A stretch of 64,000 bases of DNA from Robiginitalea sp. (GCA_024638915.1 JAHEJJ010000002.1:62001-126000); one strand, 5' to 3'; positions 52,293 to 62,598 are shown, counted from the first letter of the stretch. The notes: generated by a model from the sequence alone, not told the origin. A program made the numbers and translations.

Positions 52293-52300
52293 TATCTTTG
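52293..52300 (+). promoter_or_regulatory. -7 box of the thioesterase promoter
   Basis: TATCTTTG is an exact TAnnTTTG match 15 bases before the ATG at 52315, suggesting that the thioesterase gene has its own promoter despite the short gap to the SPOR gene. Confidence 0.5.
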
Positions 52301-52314
52301 CGGAAATTTTCGGA

Positions 52315-52830
52315 ATGAAAGCCAAACGCCCGCGTGATTCAAGAACTATTATGACCGATATGGTTCTCCCAAGTGAAAGCAACCCTCTCAATAATCTTTT
52401 TGGCGGTGAATTACTGGCCCGAATGGATCGGGCAGGAAGCATTGCCGCTCGAAGGCATAGCCGTCGGATCACTGTTACCGCCTCTGTAAACCATGTAGCT
52501 TTTAACCGCTCTGTTCCCCTCGGTAGCGTTGTGACAGTTGAAGCCGCGATATCCCGCGCTTTTAATACCTCAATGGAAGTATATATCGATGTGTGGATGG
52601 AAGACCGATTTAGCGGTGAGCGGATCAAGGCCAACGAAGCCATTTATACTTTTGTGGCGGTCGATGATGCCGGGATTCCAACCACAATCCCGGAATTAGT
52701 GCCTGAAACGGAATTGGAAAAAGAGCGTTTTGCAGGAGCCTTGCGAAGGAAACAACTGAGCCTTGTATTGGCGGGGAAAATGAAGCCGGCAGAAGCTACG
52801 GAACTTCGTGCCCTATTTTTAGACAACTAG
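52315..52830 (+). CDS. Acyl-CoA thioesterase (hotdog fold)
   Basis: 171 residues from ATG 52315. A start at 52237 would overlap the SPOR gene and add 26 residues without similarity. The NPLNNLFGGELLARMDRAG motif is the active-site helix of the YciA/BFIT-type hexameric thioesterases, followed by NHVAFNRSVPLGSVVTVEA. It hydrolyses fatty acyl-CoA in the cytoplasm. Two strand-helix hotdog units are not seen, so it is the single-domain form. It converges on the aldo/keto reductase gene. Confidence 0.9.
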   Translation: MKAKRPRDSRTIMTDMVLPSESNPLNNLFGGELLARMDRAGSIAARRHSRRITVTASVNHVAFNRSVPLGSVVTVEAAISRAFNTSMEVYIDVWMEDRFSGERIKANEAIYTFVAVDDAGIPTTIPELVPETELEKERFAGALRRKQLSLVLAGKMKPAEATELRALFLDN

Positions 52831-52839
52831 CAAATAGGG

Positions 52840-53676
52840 TCAAAAATCAAAGTTGTCCGGATCCGGGCCGAAACGCTGGCCGCGGTCGAGTTTGTCAAGA
52901 AAGGCGACGTCTTCCGCAGATAATTCAAAGTCGAATATATCTGCATTGCTCGCAATCCGTTCTTTTTTAGACGACTTGGGAATGGTCACCACCCCCTTTT
53001 GCAGGTCCCAACGCAGTACAATCTGTGCGATGCTCTTCTGATACTTCAGGGCCATTTCCTTAAAAATATCCATATTGAATATTTTTCCCTGCATCATGGG
53101 AGACCAGGCTTCATATTGTATACGGTTATCATGACAATAGTCGAGAAGGTCTTGTTGTACCAGGTAAGGATGGAACTCCATCTGATTAACCATTGGTACG
53201 ATAGCTGCTGAAGATAATAGATCCTCTAAATGGTGTTGTAAAAAATTGCTCACCCCTATTGACCTGATCCTTTTTTCAGCATATAGCCGCTCCAATGCAC
53301 GCCATGTGTCCTTGTACTTGCCCGCCACCGGCCAATGTATCAGGTAAAGATCCAGATAATCGGTGCCCAGTCGTGCCAGACTATCATCAAATGCCTTTAA
53401 AGTACTATCGTAGCCCTGGTCTGAATTCCAGACTTTACTTACCAGGAAAACCTCCTCCCGCGGCACCGACGATTCCGTTATACCCCGGCCCACCCCGGAT
53501 TCATTTTTATAGACCGAGGCGGTATCCACATGCCTGTAACCCTCATCAAGTGCCCATTTGACCGCGTTTATCACCTCCTGTCCATCCTCTGAAAGATAAA
53601 CCCCAAGTCCGAAATACGGCATCTTTACTCCGTTGTGAAGTGTAAATGTTCCTTTGATATCTGTGATAGCGCTCAT
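52840..53676 (-). CDS. Aldo/keto reductase
   Basis: 278 residues. The catalytic tetrad is visible: Asp and Tyr in VDTASVYKNE, Lys in LVSKVWN and His in LIHWPVAGKY. The VVTIPKSSKKERIASN part binds the NADPH phosphate. The type matches 2,5-diketo-gluconate reductase-like AKR5 enzymes, which reduce small aldehydes and ketones. No neighbouring gene points to a specific substrate. Its start is 12 bases from the end of the EnvC-like gene. Confidence 0.92.
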   Translation of the reverse strand: MSAITDIKGTFTLHNGVKMPYFGLGVYLSEDGQEVINAVKWALDEGYRHVDTASVYKNESGVGRGITESSVPREEVFLVSKVWNSDQGYDSTLKAFDDSLARLGTDYLDLYLIHWPVAGKYKDTWRALERLYAEKRIRSIGVSNFLQHHLEDLLSSAAIVPMVNQMEFHPYLVQQDLLDYCHDNRIQYEAWSPMMQGKIFNMDIFKEMALKYQKSIAQIVLRWDLQKGVVTIPKSSKKERIASNADIFDFELSAEDVAFLDKLDRGQRFGPDPDNFDF

Positions 53677-53688
53677 AATTTCATAGTA

Positions 53689-54915
53689 TTAAAGCCTGTA
53701 AATCCACTCCTCCGGATTCAAACGGGTTGCATCGCGATAAAGATAAAATTTTAACTGGGTAAGGCCATTAAACCGATTGGTATATATTTCGCCTAATTCC
53801 TCCTTGGCGGCCACTTTGTCCCCTTTTTTTACATAGAGGTTCGAAAGATTGTAATACGTGCTTATATAATTACCATGTTTGATCTGGACACCTTTATTGC
53901 CGCCGGGAACGGCCAAAATCGCAATTACTTCTCCCTCGAAAACCGCGCGTGCTTTCGCGCCTTCGTCGGTCGCAATAATAACACCATTGCTCTGGTGTTT
54001 GATCCCAGGATACAGTGCGTCTTTATATACCCCATAACCCTGTCTTTTAACGCCACGTTCCACCGGCCAAATCAGTTTCCCTTTATTTTCGGAGAAATTT
54101 CTTGCCACCAGACTCGCTTCCGGGGTCATAACAAAACTGCTGCTATTTGAAGACCCTCCCGCCTCTCTGTTGGCGGTTGCGATCGCTGTTCTAATAAGTC
54201 TTTCGATCTGCCTGTCGAGTTTCTTGGTCTCCTCCGTTTTCTTACGAATCTCCGCGGCGTATTTACTTTCATTTTGCCGGATCGATTTGAGGAGTTCTTT
54301 CTGAGATTTGATCTCACGAAGCATCTGATTCTTAACCTTTAAATTGTCTGCGATCAACACCTCTTTGTCTCTTTTCTGATCAGACAGCTCCTGGTTTAGT
54401 TGTGTGAGTTCTGCTGTTTTATCGGCGATCTCCTCACCCTGCATCTTCCTATATTGGGTGTATTGTTTCATATACTCCAGCCTTTTCAATGCCTGAAAAA
54501 ATGTTTCTGATGATAGAAGGAACATCAAACGATTCTGTTGAGACTTGTTTTGATAAGACTTTCTGATCATCTCGGCATATTCCTGTTTGAGTACTTCCAG
54601 ATCTTCACGAAGTTTACTGATATTCCGGATGTTGGTGTTGATCTGCCGACTCAGCAAGTTTGCCTGTTGATTCGTCACCCGTATTAATTGTTGCCGCACA
54701 TTGATCCTTTGATCGAGTACTTCAAGCTGATCCAGGATGGTGCCTTTTTGCTTTTTTTCGGCAAAAAGCAAGCGATTGATCTCATTTATTTCCTCCTGGA
54801 GACGCTCTCTTTTAGCCTCCAGTTGTTTTTGTTCATTCGTTTGTGCAAGCAAAGAATAGCTCCCGCAATACAGCAGTGCGATCAGCAACAAAAGATATAG
54901 GGCCTTGATCCGCAT
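53689..54915 (-). CDS. envC: EnvC-like murein hydrolase activator
   Basis: 408 residues with a signal peptide ending near SLLAQT. Residues about 25-255 form a long coiled coil (Q, E, K, R rich), followed by a LytM/M23-like domain (residues about 290-408) with KHQSNGVII, GNKGVQIKHGNYISTYYNLSNLYVKKGD. At the metal positions the Asp after the HxxxD pattern is replaced by Ile, and the second H of the YxH motif is Asn (YYNL), so it should not cleave peptidoglycan itself. Like E. coli EnvC it would activate an amidase at division. The DUF4292 gene ends two bases before its start, so they are co-transcribed. Confidence 0.82.
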   Translation of the reverse strand: MRIKALYLLLLIALLYCGSYSLLAQTNEQKQLEAKRERLQEEINEINRLLFAEKKQKGTILDQLEVLDQRINVRQQLIRVTNQQANLLSRQINTNIRNISKLREDLEVLKQEYAEMIRKSYQNKSQQNRLMFLLSSETFFQALKRLEYMKQYTQYRKMQGEEIADKTAELTQLNQELSDQKRDKEVLIADNLKVKNQMLREIKSQKELLKSIRQNESKYAAEIRKKTEETKKLDRQIERLIRTAIATANREAGGSSNSSSFVMTPEASLVARNFSENKGKLIWPVERGVKRQGYGVYKDALYPGIKHQSNGVIIATDEGAKARAVFEGEVIAILAVPGGNKGVQIKHGNYISTYYNLSNLYVKKGDKVAAKEELGEIYTNRFNGLTQLKFYLYRDATRLNPEEWIYRL

Positions 54916-54916
54916 T

Positions 54917-55717
54917 TTATTTTACCAATATCTCATCGTATCCCCTGGGAATCCTATAGGGAAAATTCAGCTCTCTGTCGAATTCAATATTTTTATAGGT
55001 AATCTCTATAAAGGTCCTTTGCATAGACTCAATCGCCATGATGCCCACCTGGTGCGGTAGAACCCTGTTTCCATGTTTTAGATAGTTCTTATAATGAATA
55101 TCCAGCAAACGTTTTTCCACTGGTTGCGACAATTGTTGTCTTGCGAGTTTATAGTTTTCGGGTTCGACAAAGAACAGGGATTTGAGTATTTCCGAACTTT
55201 TTTTGGGAGTCAGCTCGTAATATTTTCCATTGGCCTGGGCGTTAAACTTCAAATCTCTTAAATCGAATAAAGCTTCTCCTGTCAGGAGATTTTGAATCTT
55301 ATAGAAATCAATATCAAATCCCAGGATCTCATTGAAATAAGAGTAATCCCCATCAAAATATTCATTCTGCAGCTTGTTGTAAAATGAAACACGCTCTGGC
55401 GTAATATAGGCTTTTATAACCCCGAGCGGAGCACTTATCCAGATGGCCTGGTCTTTTTTCATGCGAAAACTAACCCCAACACTTTGTGTGCTGCTACCTT
55501 CCGAATAATCGATCTTGATTTTTCCACTGATGGTGTTGAAGTCCAGTTTGTTCTTATAATGCCTCGCAATAATGGTTTTAACCGGCATGTCAATTAAAAG
55601 ATCTTCAGCCGCAATATTTTTGGAAGATTTACAGCCGATTATCAGAAATAACAGCAAGCCTAACAACGATGCCTTTACCTTTATCAGCCCGATATGTGTA
55701 TTGTATTCAGGAACCAT
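54917..55717 (-). CDS. DUF4292 lipoprotein
   Basis: 266 residues from ATG 55717. An earlier frame adds 35 residues that overlap the TPR gene out of frame. The signal peptide ends in LFLIIGC with Cys about 21 from the start, so the product is an outer-membrane or periplasmic lipoprotein. The body has the strand-rich pattern of DUF4292 (SGKIKIDYSEG, VSFRMKKDQAIWIS, VEKRLLDIHYKNY), a LolB/LolA-like fold in outline that could carry lipids. It overlaps the TPR gene by 11 bases and leads into envC. Confidence 0.75.
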   Translation of the reverse strand: MVPEYNTHIGLIKVKASLLGLLLFLIIGCKSSKNIAAEDLLIDMPVKTIIARHYKNKLDFNTISGKIKIDYSEGSSTQSVGVSFRMKKDQAIWISAPLGVIKAYITPERVSFYNKLQNEYFDGDYSYFNEILGFDIDFYKIQNLLTGEALFDLRDLKFNAQANGKYYELTPKKSSEILKSLFFVEPENYKLARQQLSQPVEKRLLDIHYKNYLKHGNRVLPHQVGIMAIESMQRTFIEITYKNIEFDRELNFPYRIPRGYDEILVK

Positions 55718-56624
55718 TTTTAATTTTGCTAAGATACATATTTGCCTTGTTGGCATTTCCCAAAGCCTTGTAAACATCGGCCAATTCTCTGTAAATCTTG
55801 TTAGCAAGAGCAATGTCATCAAGCAAAAAATCGAGAGAGGTTTCCAGTACCCTGGCCGCCTCTTTATTTTTATTATTCAAGGCGAGGGCTTTGCCCATCA
55901 TCCAATAAAAGTAAGGTTGCGAAGGGAATAGTTCAAGCGCTTCGGCGGCGGCAGTTTCGAAGCCTGAGTAGTCTTTTGCCTCCAACAAATTGTCGAGCCT
56001 GCTCTTATACTCCTCTAAGGGATCTTCTTGCTCGGCGCTTTCTTTTTCGGGAAGGTTCCCGACCATCGCCTTCGAGGCCATATCGATCGAGTCCTTGATC
56101 TTGGTAGTGAGTTCGTTGGTGAAACCGGAAGCTTTCATTTCTTTCAGGATTTTTAGCGCTTCCTTATAATTCCTTCTTTTGTAATAGATCAGCGCCAGAT
56201 TCTGCTTCAAGGTTTCGTTCTGGTAAGGGATCCTGCCGCTAAGATCGGAGGCCGTACGCCCCTGTTGTTGCAGTGCCTCGGTAAAAGAGCTGGCGTACCA
56301 ATAATTTTCAGGCTGACTTGTCAGCGCATCTATACTGTATTCCAGCGCAGAGTTCGAGTTTTTTTGCTTTAGGTAAACCTTGGCCAGTTCATGATCGATG
56401 GTGCTGATGCCAGGTTCCATCTGCTTGCATTCGAGCAGCAGGTTGACTGCCCTATCGTAGTTTTCGATTCCTTTTTGTTTAAGTGCCTCAAAGAATCGTT
56501 CCTGAAATTCATCTGTATATTCCTCCAGGTAGAGTTCTGCGCTTTCCTCTTCCTGGGCATATGTAGCAGTCAATCCCAGAAAGGCTATCGCCAGGAATAT
56601 TATCTTGCTAACTTTCATCTTCAT
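55707..56624 (-). CDS. Exported TPR-repeat protein
   Basis: 305 residues with a signal peptide (KIIFLAIAFLGLTATYAQ). The remainder is helical, with repeated TPR-like units (for example IDHELAKVYLKQKNSNSALEYS, ALIYYKRRNYKEALKILKE, YWMMGKALALNNKNKEAARVLE). It lies between dut (45 bases upstream) and the DUF4292 gene (11-base overlap), so it is probably co-transcribed with both. TPR proteins build scaffolds for other proteins, and an envelope role with EnvC is plausible but unproven. Confidence 0.8.
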   Translation of the reverse strand: MKMKVSKIIFLAIAFLGLTATYAQEEESAELYLEEYTDEFQERFFEALKQKGIENYDRAVNLLLECKQMEPGISTIDHELAKVYLKQKNSNSALEYSIDALTSQPENYWYASSFTEALQQQGRTASDLSGRIPYQNETLKQNLALIYYKRRNYKEALKILKEMKASGFTNELTTKIKDSIDMASKAMVGNLPEKESAEQEDPLEEYKSRLDNLLEAKDYSGFETAAAEALELFPSQPYFYWMMGKALALNNKNKEAARVLETSLDFLLDDIALANKIYRELADVYKALGNANKANMYLSKIKNGS

Positions 56625-56668
56625 TGTCCCTTCCTCTGTTTGATCACCATCTGTATTTGGTCCCAGTG

Positions 56669-57112
56669 CTATCGTGTTCCGGTGCTTCCGAACCCGCCTG
56701 ACCCTCTTAGGGTTTCACCAAGCTCCTCTGCTTCTATCCAGCGAATCCTTTCGTGTTTTGCCACCACTAATTGGGCAATACGCTCACCATCTTCCAGGGT
56801 AAAGGATTCATTAGACAAATTCACAAGAATTACGCCAATCTCACCTCTATAGTCTGCATCGATAGTCCCGGGTGTGTTTAAGACCGTTATACCCTTCTTT
56901 GCTGCCAGCCCACTACGGGGCCTTACCTGAGCCTCATAACCTATGGGCAGCTCTATATACAATCCTGTCTTAATCAATACCCTCTCTAAAGGTTGTAACG
57001 TAACAGGAGTACTTATATTGGCCCTGAGGTCCATTCCGGCAGAAGCCATGGTTTTATATTCAGGTAAACTGTGATTTGATCTGTTGATGATCTTAACATC
57101 TATACTCGACAT
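56669..57112 (-). CDS. dut: dUTP diphosphatase
   Basis: 147 residues with the five dUTPase motifs: [37 protein letters not shown] and the C-terminal [10 protein letters not shown]. The trimeric enzyme hydrolyses dUTP to dUMP and keeps uracil out of DNA. Its ATG is two bases after the flippase gene stop, so the two genes are translated in sequence. Confidence 0.96.
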   Translation of the reverse strand: MSSIDVKIINRSNHSLPEYKTMASAGMDLRANISTPVTLQPLERVLIKTGLYIELPIGYEAQVRPRSGLAAKKGITVLNTPGTIDADYRGEIGVILVNLSNESFTLEDGERIAQLVVAKHERIRWIEAEELGETLRGSGGFGSTGTR

Positions 57113-57113
57113 A

Positions 57114-58595
57114 TCAGTTTGATTTGCTTGTAAAACTAAGGATAATCCTTCTCAATATTTCTTTCTCCATGCGATAAACAAGAGTTAAAAATATCAAAAG
57201 TAGCAACGAACCCGCGATAAGATTCCTATCGAAAACATAAAAAGAAAGGAAGGAAAACAAAATGGACACCGAGGAATAGAAAATTATTTTTCGGAGATTA
57301 TACGGGATTCGATAATGTTTTCTGCCGTAAATAAAGGAAAGGAACATCATCGTAGCATAAGCTGCCAACGTGGCCAGTGCGGAGGCATAATAGCCGATTT
57401 TCGGAATCAATAAATAATTGATCACAATGGTGATCAGAGCACCGACCAATGAGAAATAAGCCCCATATCTGGTCCTGTCGGTTACCTTATACCAGACCGA
57501 TAGATTATGATAGATTCCTAAACAAAAACTGGCGAGTAATATTATGGGGACAATGGGAAGAGCTTCCCAATAGGCTTTTTCAATAATAAGTTTTAAAACA
57601 TCGGTAAAAACAACGACAACCAAAAGAATCACACTCCCTAGCACCACAAAGTAGTCTGTGATCAGGCCATAGGCTTTTTTTGGATTTTCTGAAGAAGCAT
57701 GACTGAAGAAGAAGGGTTCGATCCCCAGGCGAAATGCGGTGGCAAAGAAGGTCATGAAAAGAGCAAGCTTGTAGCAGGCCGAATATTTACCGAGTTCGCT
57801 TTTGGCTATATTCTCGGGGAGCATTTCGGCCAGCAATACCCTGTCGAAGACTTCATTGATAGTATAGGCTATGCCAGCCACCATAACAGGTAAACCATAA
57901 CCCAGCATTTGGCGCCATAACTTACGGTCGAAAATAAATCGCGTACGCAAATACGAACCACTCATTATGATGAGGGTAACCGCGCTTGCGATCAAATTGG
58001 AGATAAAAATGTATGTTATCTCGAAATCCGGAATATAGATGGCATTGAGTAACCCTTTGGTGTTGGTATCGGCCAGCTTGGGCAGAAGAAGCAGGAAAAA
58101 AAGATTCAATCCCAGATTGAGTGTTACATTTAATATCTTGATTATCGCATATTGAAATGGTTTTTCGGCGGCCCTCAACCATGCAAAGGGGATAATTACC
58201 AGGGCGTCGAGCGATAAGATAATGATGACATACTTGATATAGCGATATTCAATATTAAGGGCCTGAGCCAGAGATTCCTGAAAAAGGGACGCCAGGAAGA
58301 TAAAAAGGACGGTGCTTACCAGTATGGAGATCAAAGAGGTAGAGATCACTCGTTCTTTATCGGACTCCCGGTTAAAAAATCGAAAAAAGGCTGTTTCCAT
58401 TCCATAGGCCAGAAATACATTGAAGATGGCAAACCATGTAAAAATCAGTGTGACTTCGCCATACGAGCCCGGTGGCATTACTCGGGTATAGAGCGGTACC
58501 AGGATAAAGGAAAGCATACGCGGCAGGACGGTAGCCAGACCGTAGATAAACGTATGTTTAAAAAGTTTTTTGAACAAACTCAAACGGTTGCGCAT
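57114..58595 (-). CDS. Oligosaccharide flippase family protein (Wzx-like)
   Basis: 493 residues with about 12-14 membrane helices. The [29 protein letters not shown] opening and the conserved [13 protein letters not shown] segment match the polysaccharide biosynthesis/MATE-like flippase family. Such proteins flip lipid-linked sugar units across the inner membrane. No glycosyltransferase genes adjoin it, so it may serve an isolated envelope polysaccharide or O-antigen pathway elsewhere. It is the first gene of the minus-strand run that continues through dut, TPR, DUF4292 and envC. Confidence 0.88.
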   Translation of the reverse strand: MRNRLSLFKKLFKHTFIYGLATVLPRMLSFILVPLYTRVMPPGSYGEVTLIFTWFAIFNVFLAYGMETAFFRFFNRESDKERVISTSLISILVSTVLFIFLASLFQESLAQALNIEYRYIKYVIIILSLDALVIIPFAWLRAAEKPFQYAIIKILNVTLNLGLNLFFLLLLPKLADTNTKGLLNAIYIPDFEITYIFISNLIASAVTLIIMSGSYLRTRFIFDRKLWRQMLGYGLPVMVAGIAYTINEVFDRVLLAEMLPENIAKSELGKYSACYKLALFMTFFATAFRLGIEPFFFSHASSENPKKAYGLITDYFVVLGSVILLVVVVFTDVLKLIIEKAYWEALPIVPIILLASFCLGIYHNLSVWYKVTDRTRYGAYFSLVGALITIVINYLLIPKIGYYASALATLAAYATMMFLSFIYGRKHYRIPYNLRKIIFYSSVSILFSFLSFYVFDRNLIAGSLLLLIFLTLVYRMEKEILRRIILSFTSKSN

Positions 58596-58725
58596 TAGGT
58601 AGGGCTTAAAAGTAGCTATTTATGGGCTCTGAACAAAGTTAGTTAAACCTCAGCTCGCACATTCTGCCATATTCATTTTACTATAAGGTTATGCCAGTTA
58701 CGAATTGAACCGGGGGATAACATAA

Positions 58726-58748
58726 AAAAGCCTCCGGTGGAGGCTTTT
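58726..58748 (-). terminator. Terminator of the atp operon
   Basis: A 10-bp stem (58726-58735 with 58739-58748) with a GGT loop is followed on the minus strand by a T run. It lies 24 bases after the atpG stop and before the flippase gene. Confidence 0.85.
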
Positions 58749-58771
58749 GGTATCTTGGTTTGAGAATTAAT

Positions 58772-59632
58772 CTAATTGTTTAGTGCTTCTGCACCGCCGA
58801 CAATTTCAAGTATCTCATTAGTAATGGCCGCCTGGCGTGCCTTGTTGTAGTTCAGCGTAAGTTCGTCTTTAAGTTCGGATGCATTATCGGTGGCTTTATG
58901 CATCGCCGTCATCCGTGCTCCGTGTTCACTGGCATAGGAATCCCGGACTGCTTTATAAAGTTGTGTTTTTAAGGATTTTGGTATCAGATGAACCACGATC
59001 TCTTCAGATGAAGGTTCAAAAATGTAATCGGCAGTAGATGCCTTCTCCTCTGTCATCGGTATTATAGGAAGGAATTGTTCCTTCATAATGATTTGAGTAG
59101 CGGCGTTCTTAAAACTATTGTAGACCAGCAATATCTTATCATAGGTGCCTTCGGAATAATAGCCCATTAGATTTTCTGCGATCTCTGCTATGTTTTGAAA
59201 GCTTAGATCATCGTAAATCTGACTATGATCTTCCACAATGGAAAATTTCTTTACGAGAAGATCGTGGGCCTTTTTTCCGATCGTGATCAGATCGGCCTGT
59301 TGGTTGGAAAAATCACCTTCAATCATCGCGCTGCACTCCTTGATAATATTAGAGTTAAAAGCACCGCATAATCCCCGGTTCGAAGTGATTGCCACAATAA
59401 GAACCTTATTCACCACCCGCTGATCTGCATAGGCACTGATGCCGTCCGATTCTAGATTGGAACTGAGGCCCTGCAATAACTCCGTAAGCTTGTTTGCATA
59501 GGGCCGCATTGCCGTTATAGCATCCTGGGCCTTTTTCAGTTTTGCAGCAGATACCATCTTCATGGCACTGGTGATCTGCATGGTGGATGAAACCGATGCA
59601 ATCCTGTTTCTAATTTCCTTTAAATTAGCCAT
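58772..59632 (-). CDS. atpG: ATP synthase gamma subunit
   Basis: 286 residues. The N-terminal helix starts NLKEIRNRIASVSSTMQITSAMKMVSAAKL, the family pattern. The central GLCGAFNSN motif and the C-terminal long helix (NASELKDELTLNYNKARQAAITNEILEIVGGAEAL) complete it. Gamma forms the rotating central stalk of F1. It is the last gene of the minus-strand operon before the terminator. atpD and atpC, which often follow it in other bacteria, are not present here. Confidence 0.96.
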   Translation of the reverse strand: MANLKEIRNRIASVSSTMQITSAMKMVSAAKLKKAQDAITAMRPYANKLTELLQGLSSNLESDGISAYADQRVVNKVLIVAITSNRGLCGAFNSNIIKECSAMIEGDFSNQQADLITIGKKAHDLLVKKFSIVEDHSQIYDDLSFQNIAEIAENLMGYYSEGTYDKILLVYNSFKNAATQIIMKEQFLPIIPMTEEKASTADYIFEPSSEEIVVHLIPKSLKTQLYKAVRDSYASEHGARMTAMHKATDNASELKDELTLNYNKARQAAITNEILEIVGGAEALNN

Positions 59633-59658
59633 TTACTGCTATGCTGATTAGCGTTCTG

Positions 59659-61239
59659 TTAATCTTTGTACTTGTCGGCCAGGTCCTTGCAAACCGCCGT
59701 CAAAGTGTCGGCAACCTCATCGGTAAGTTTTCCTTTTTTCAGGGTATCCAATATATCTCGGTGTTTCGCCTTGAGGAATTCAAGAAAATCTCTTTCGAAT
59801 TCCTTTACCTTATTCACCGGTACATATTTAAGTAAATTCCTGGAGCCAGCAAAAATGATAGCAACCTGTTCTTCTACTGTAAAAGGATCGGCTTGTGCTT
59901 GCTTGAGTATTTCCACGTTTCGCCGGCCTTTCTCAATAACATTCAAGGTAGCTGCATCCAAATCTGATCCAAATTTGGCAAAAGCTTCCAGTTCGCGGAA
60001 TTGTGCTTGATCCAGTTTCAATGTCCCGGCAACCTTCTTCATCGATTTTATCTGGGCAGCTCCACCAACACGACTTACGGAGATACCTACGTTGATCGCG
60101 GGTCTGACACCCTGGTTGAACAGATCCTGCTCCAGGAATATCTGTCCATCGGTAATGGAGATCACATTCGTCGGGATGTAAGCAGATACGTCACCTGCCT
60201 GAGTTTCGATGATAGGCAGTGCCGTTAGCGATCCACCTCCTTTTACTTTTGGTTTTAGGAAGTCTGGTAAATCGTTCATATTCTTAGCCACACTATCGTC
60301 GTCAATGACCTTGGCAGCGCGCTCTAAAAGACGGCTGTGAAGGTAGAATACATCTCCAGGATAAGCCTCTCTTCCCGGTGGCCTTCTAAGCAAAAGGGAA
60401 ACCTCCCTGTATGCTACGGCCTGTTTTGAAAGATCATCGTAGATGATTAATGCCGGCCTGCCGGTGTCTCTGAAATACTCGCCAATTGCTGCCCCTGCAA
60501 AAGGTGCATAAACCTGCATTGGAGCAGGGTCTGAAGCATTTGCCGCTATGATTGTGGTATAAGCCAAAGCCCCTTTATCTTCAAGAATTTTGGCAATTCC
60601 GGCCACGGTAGAGGCTTTTTGCCCGATAGCCACATAGATACAATAAACCGGTTCGCCGGCGTCGTAGAACTCTTTTTGATTGATGATGGTATCGATACAA
60701 ACGGTTGTTTTCCCTGTTTGCCGGTCTCCGATCACCAATTCTCGTTGTCCCCTGCCTATAGGTATCATGGCATCTACCGCCTTGATTCCTGTTTGCAATG
60801 GTTCACTTACCGGTTGACGATAGATCACGCCAGGTGCTTTGCGCTCCAGGGGCATGTCGTGTAATTCGCCACTAACAGGTCCTTTGCCATCAATTGGAGT
60901 GCCTAGGGTATTCAAGACCCTGCCCACAACACCTTCACCTACCGGTATCGAAGCAATCCTCTGGGTACGTTTCACCGTATCCCCTTCCTTGATCTCCTTT
61001 GAGGGAGCCAATAAAACGACACCTACATTGTCTTCTTCGAGGTTAAGTACAATACCTTCGAGGCCTCCTTCAAACTCCAGAAGTTCCCCATATTGTGCAT
61101 TGGAAAGCCCATAAACACGAGCAATACCATCCCCCACCTGGAGTACGGTTCCAATTTCATCCAAAGATGCGGTTGCATCATATCCTGATAGTTGTTCTTT
61201 TAAGATTGCTGAAACTTCAGCGGCTTTAACTCCTGCCAT
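59659..61239 (-). CDS. atpA: ATP synthase alpha subunit
   Basis: 526 residues. Walker A is GDRQTGKTT near residue 175. The [23 protein letters not shown] region and [13 protein letters not shown] end are typical. Alpha carries non-catalytic nucleotide sites in F1. It is followed by atpG after 26 bases and preceded by atpH with a 33-base gap. The catalytic beta subunit gene is elsewhere, as in other Bacteroidota. Confidence 0.97.
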   Translation of the reverse strand: MAGVKAAEVSAILKEQLSGYDATASLDEIGTVLQVGDGIARVYGLSNAQYGELLEFEGGLEGIVLNLEEDNVGVVLLAPSKEIKEGDTVKRTQRIASIPVGEGVVGRVLNTLGTPIDGKGPVSGELHDMPLERKAPGVIYRQPVSEPLQTGIKAVDAMIPIGRGQRELVIGDRQTGKTTVCIDTIINQKEFYDAGEPVYCIYVAIGQKASTVAGIAKILEDKGALAYTTIIAANASDPAPMQVYAPFAGAAIGEYFRDTGRPALIIYDDLSKQAVAYREVSLLLRRPPGREAYPGDVFYLHSRLLERAAKVIDDDSVAKNMNDLPDFLKPKVKGGGSLTALPIIETQAGDVSAYIPTNVISITDGQIFLEQDLFNQGVRPAINVGISVSRVGGAAQIKSMKKVAGTLKLDQAQFRELEAFAKFGSDLDAATLNVIEKGRRNVEILKQAQADPFTVEEQVAIIFAGSRNLLKYVPVNKVKEFERDFLEFLKAKHRDILDTLKKGKLTDEVADTLTAVCKDLADKYKD

Positions 61240-61272
61240 AATCTAATGTATCTCGCTTCCCTTTCGGGTCTG

Positions 61273-61809
61273 TTAGCTATTTGTAAATTCTCTTTTCAAT
61301 TTGTTCAACTGATGGGCGATACTAGAATTGAACTGCATGTCTCCAATACGTAGTATGAATCCGCCAATAATGTTTTTGTCAACTGTGTTTTCCAGTGCCA
61401 CCTTGTTTCCGGTTAGCCCTTGTACGCGTTTTAAAAGTTGTTTTTCCAGATCGGCGGTCAATGGAACCGCGGTGGTAACCTGCGCTATTTTTTCACCTTT
61501 TAACAGGTCGTTTAAATAGATATATTTGCCAGCTACGTCCCAGAGGTATGCAATCCTTTTGTTTTCAACCAGCAGCACCAAGAGATTTTTTGTAATCTTA
61601 TCGGATTTTTCGAAGATGTTTAGAAGTACATTTTTCTTCTGGTCACCGGTGAGAACCGGACTGGCTAACACCTCGCCCAATTCTGGGCTTCCCTCCAGAG
61701 TTTCCAGGATAGAGCGCATATCCTCTTCTACGGCTTTAGAGGCCTTAGACTCTATAGCATGTTCCAGGGCCGCTTTGGCATAACGTATCGCTGCTCTTGA
61801 TTCGTTCAT
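61273..61809 (-). CDS. atpH: ATP synthase delta subunit
   Basis: 178 residues. The N-terminal helical domain begins with RAAIRYAKAALEHAIE, and the C-terminal part has KNKIIGGFILRIGD-like sequence (here VDKNIIGGFILRIGDMQFN), the family hallmark. Delta links F1 to the b-subunit stator. It sits between atpF (7-base gap) and atpA. Confidence 0.93.
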   Translation of the reverse strand: MNESRAAIRYAKAALEHAIESKASKAVEEDMRSILETLEGSPELGEVLASPVLTGDQKKNVLLNIFEKSDKITKNLLVLLVENKRIAYLWDVAGKYIYLNDLLKGEKIAQVTTAVPLTADLEKQLLKRVQGLTGNKVALENTVDKNIIGGFILRIGDMQFNSSIAHQLNKLKREFTNS

Positions 61810-61816
61810 GGATCCG

Positions 61817-62317
61817 TTAATCTAATTTGATATCATTCAACATATTATCTACCAACTTGAGTTGTTTCTCTTTATTGGCCAATTGTTCTTTGATAATCTT
61901 TTCTGCGATTTCCACTGAAAGTTCTGCCACCTGATTTTTTATATCGGTGACGGCTGCTTTCTTTTCGCTTTCAATAGTTGATTGCGCCTGCTTGATCAAT
62001 TTATCACCCTCTGCCTGGGCTTGTTCTTTGGCCTCAGAAACTATTTTTTCTTTGATCTCCCGGGCCTCTTTCATCATCAACTCGCGTTCTGCCCGTGCTT
62101 CTTTTAATAACTTCTCACTATCGGCCGTGACATTCTGCATTTCTTTTTTGGCATCTTCTGCAGCGGCCAGGGCATTTTTAATCCCTTCTTCCCGATCGTT
62201 TACAGCATTGAGGATCGGCTTCCAGGCATAACGCCAAAGCAATAATACAAGTCCGATAAACAATAAGGTTTGCCAGAAAAATAACCCTATCGAAAAATCT
62301 TCTATAAGTTGTTCCAT
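61817..62317 (-). CDS. atpF: ATP synthase b subunit
   Basis: 166 residues. It has one N-terminal membrane helix (residues about 8-28, FFWQTLLFIGLVLLLWRYAW), the WKPILNAVNDREEGI junction, and then a long charged coiled coil typical of the peripheral stalk. It joins the a subunit to F1 through delta. A gap of about 80 bases separates it from atpE, with AT-rich sequence but no terminator. Confidence 0.94.
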   Translation of the reverse strand: MEQLIEDFSIGLFFWQTLLFIGLVLLLWRYAWKPILNAVNDREEGIKNALAAAEDAKKEMQNVTADSEKLLKEARAERELMMKEAREIKEKIVSEAKEQAQAEGDKLIKQAQSTIESEKKAAVTDIKNQVAELSVEIAEKIIKEQLANKEKQLKLVDNMLNDIKLD

Positions 62318-62397
62318 AATATGGTTTACTTAATTATTATCCCATTAACATTAACAATCAGTCGCAACCAACCGTTGCGACTGATTGTTTCAGGATT

Positions 62398-62598
62398 TTA
62401 GTTTTCTGCAGTTGCGAACAACGCAGCGAAACCAATACCTTCGATCAGGGCCGCAACAATCAACATCGCAGTCTGAATCTTTCCGTAAGCCTCAGGCTGT
62501 CTTGCAATGGCTTCCATAGCCTGGCCACCGATCCTGCCGATACCCACGCCAACACCGATTACAATCAGTCCTGCACCTACAATTCTTGGAATTGTCAT
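62398..62598 (-). CDS. atpE: ATP synthase c subunit
   Basis: 66 residues forming two membrane helices with a RQPE polar loop. The glycine-rich first helix has GVGVGIGRIGG, and the ion-binding Glu of the second helix is in AALIEGIGFAA, followed by Gly. The Ser/Thr after Glu that supports sodium binding in some species is absent, so a proton-driven ring is more likely. It is slightly shorter than the usual 70-80 residues. It lies 30 bases after atpB. Confidence 0.95.
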   Translation of the reverse strand: MTIPRIVGAGLIVIGVGVGIGRIGGQAMEAIARQPEAYGKIQTAMLIVAALIEGIGFAALFATAEN

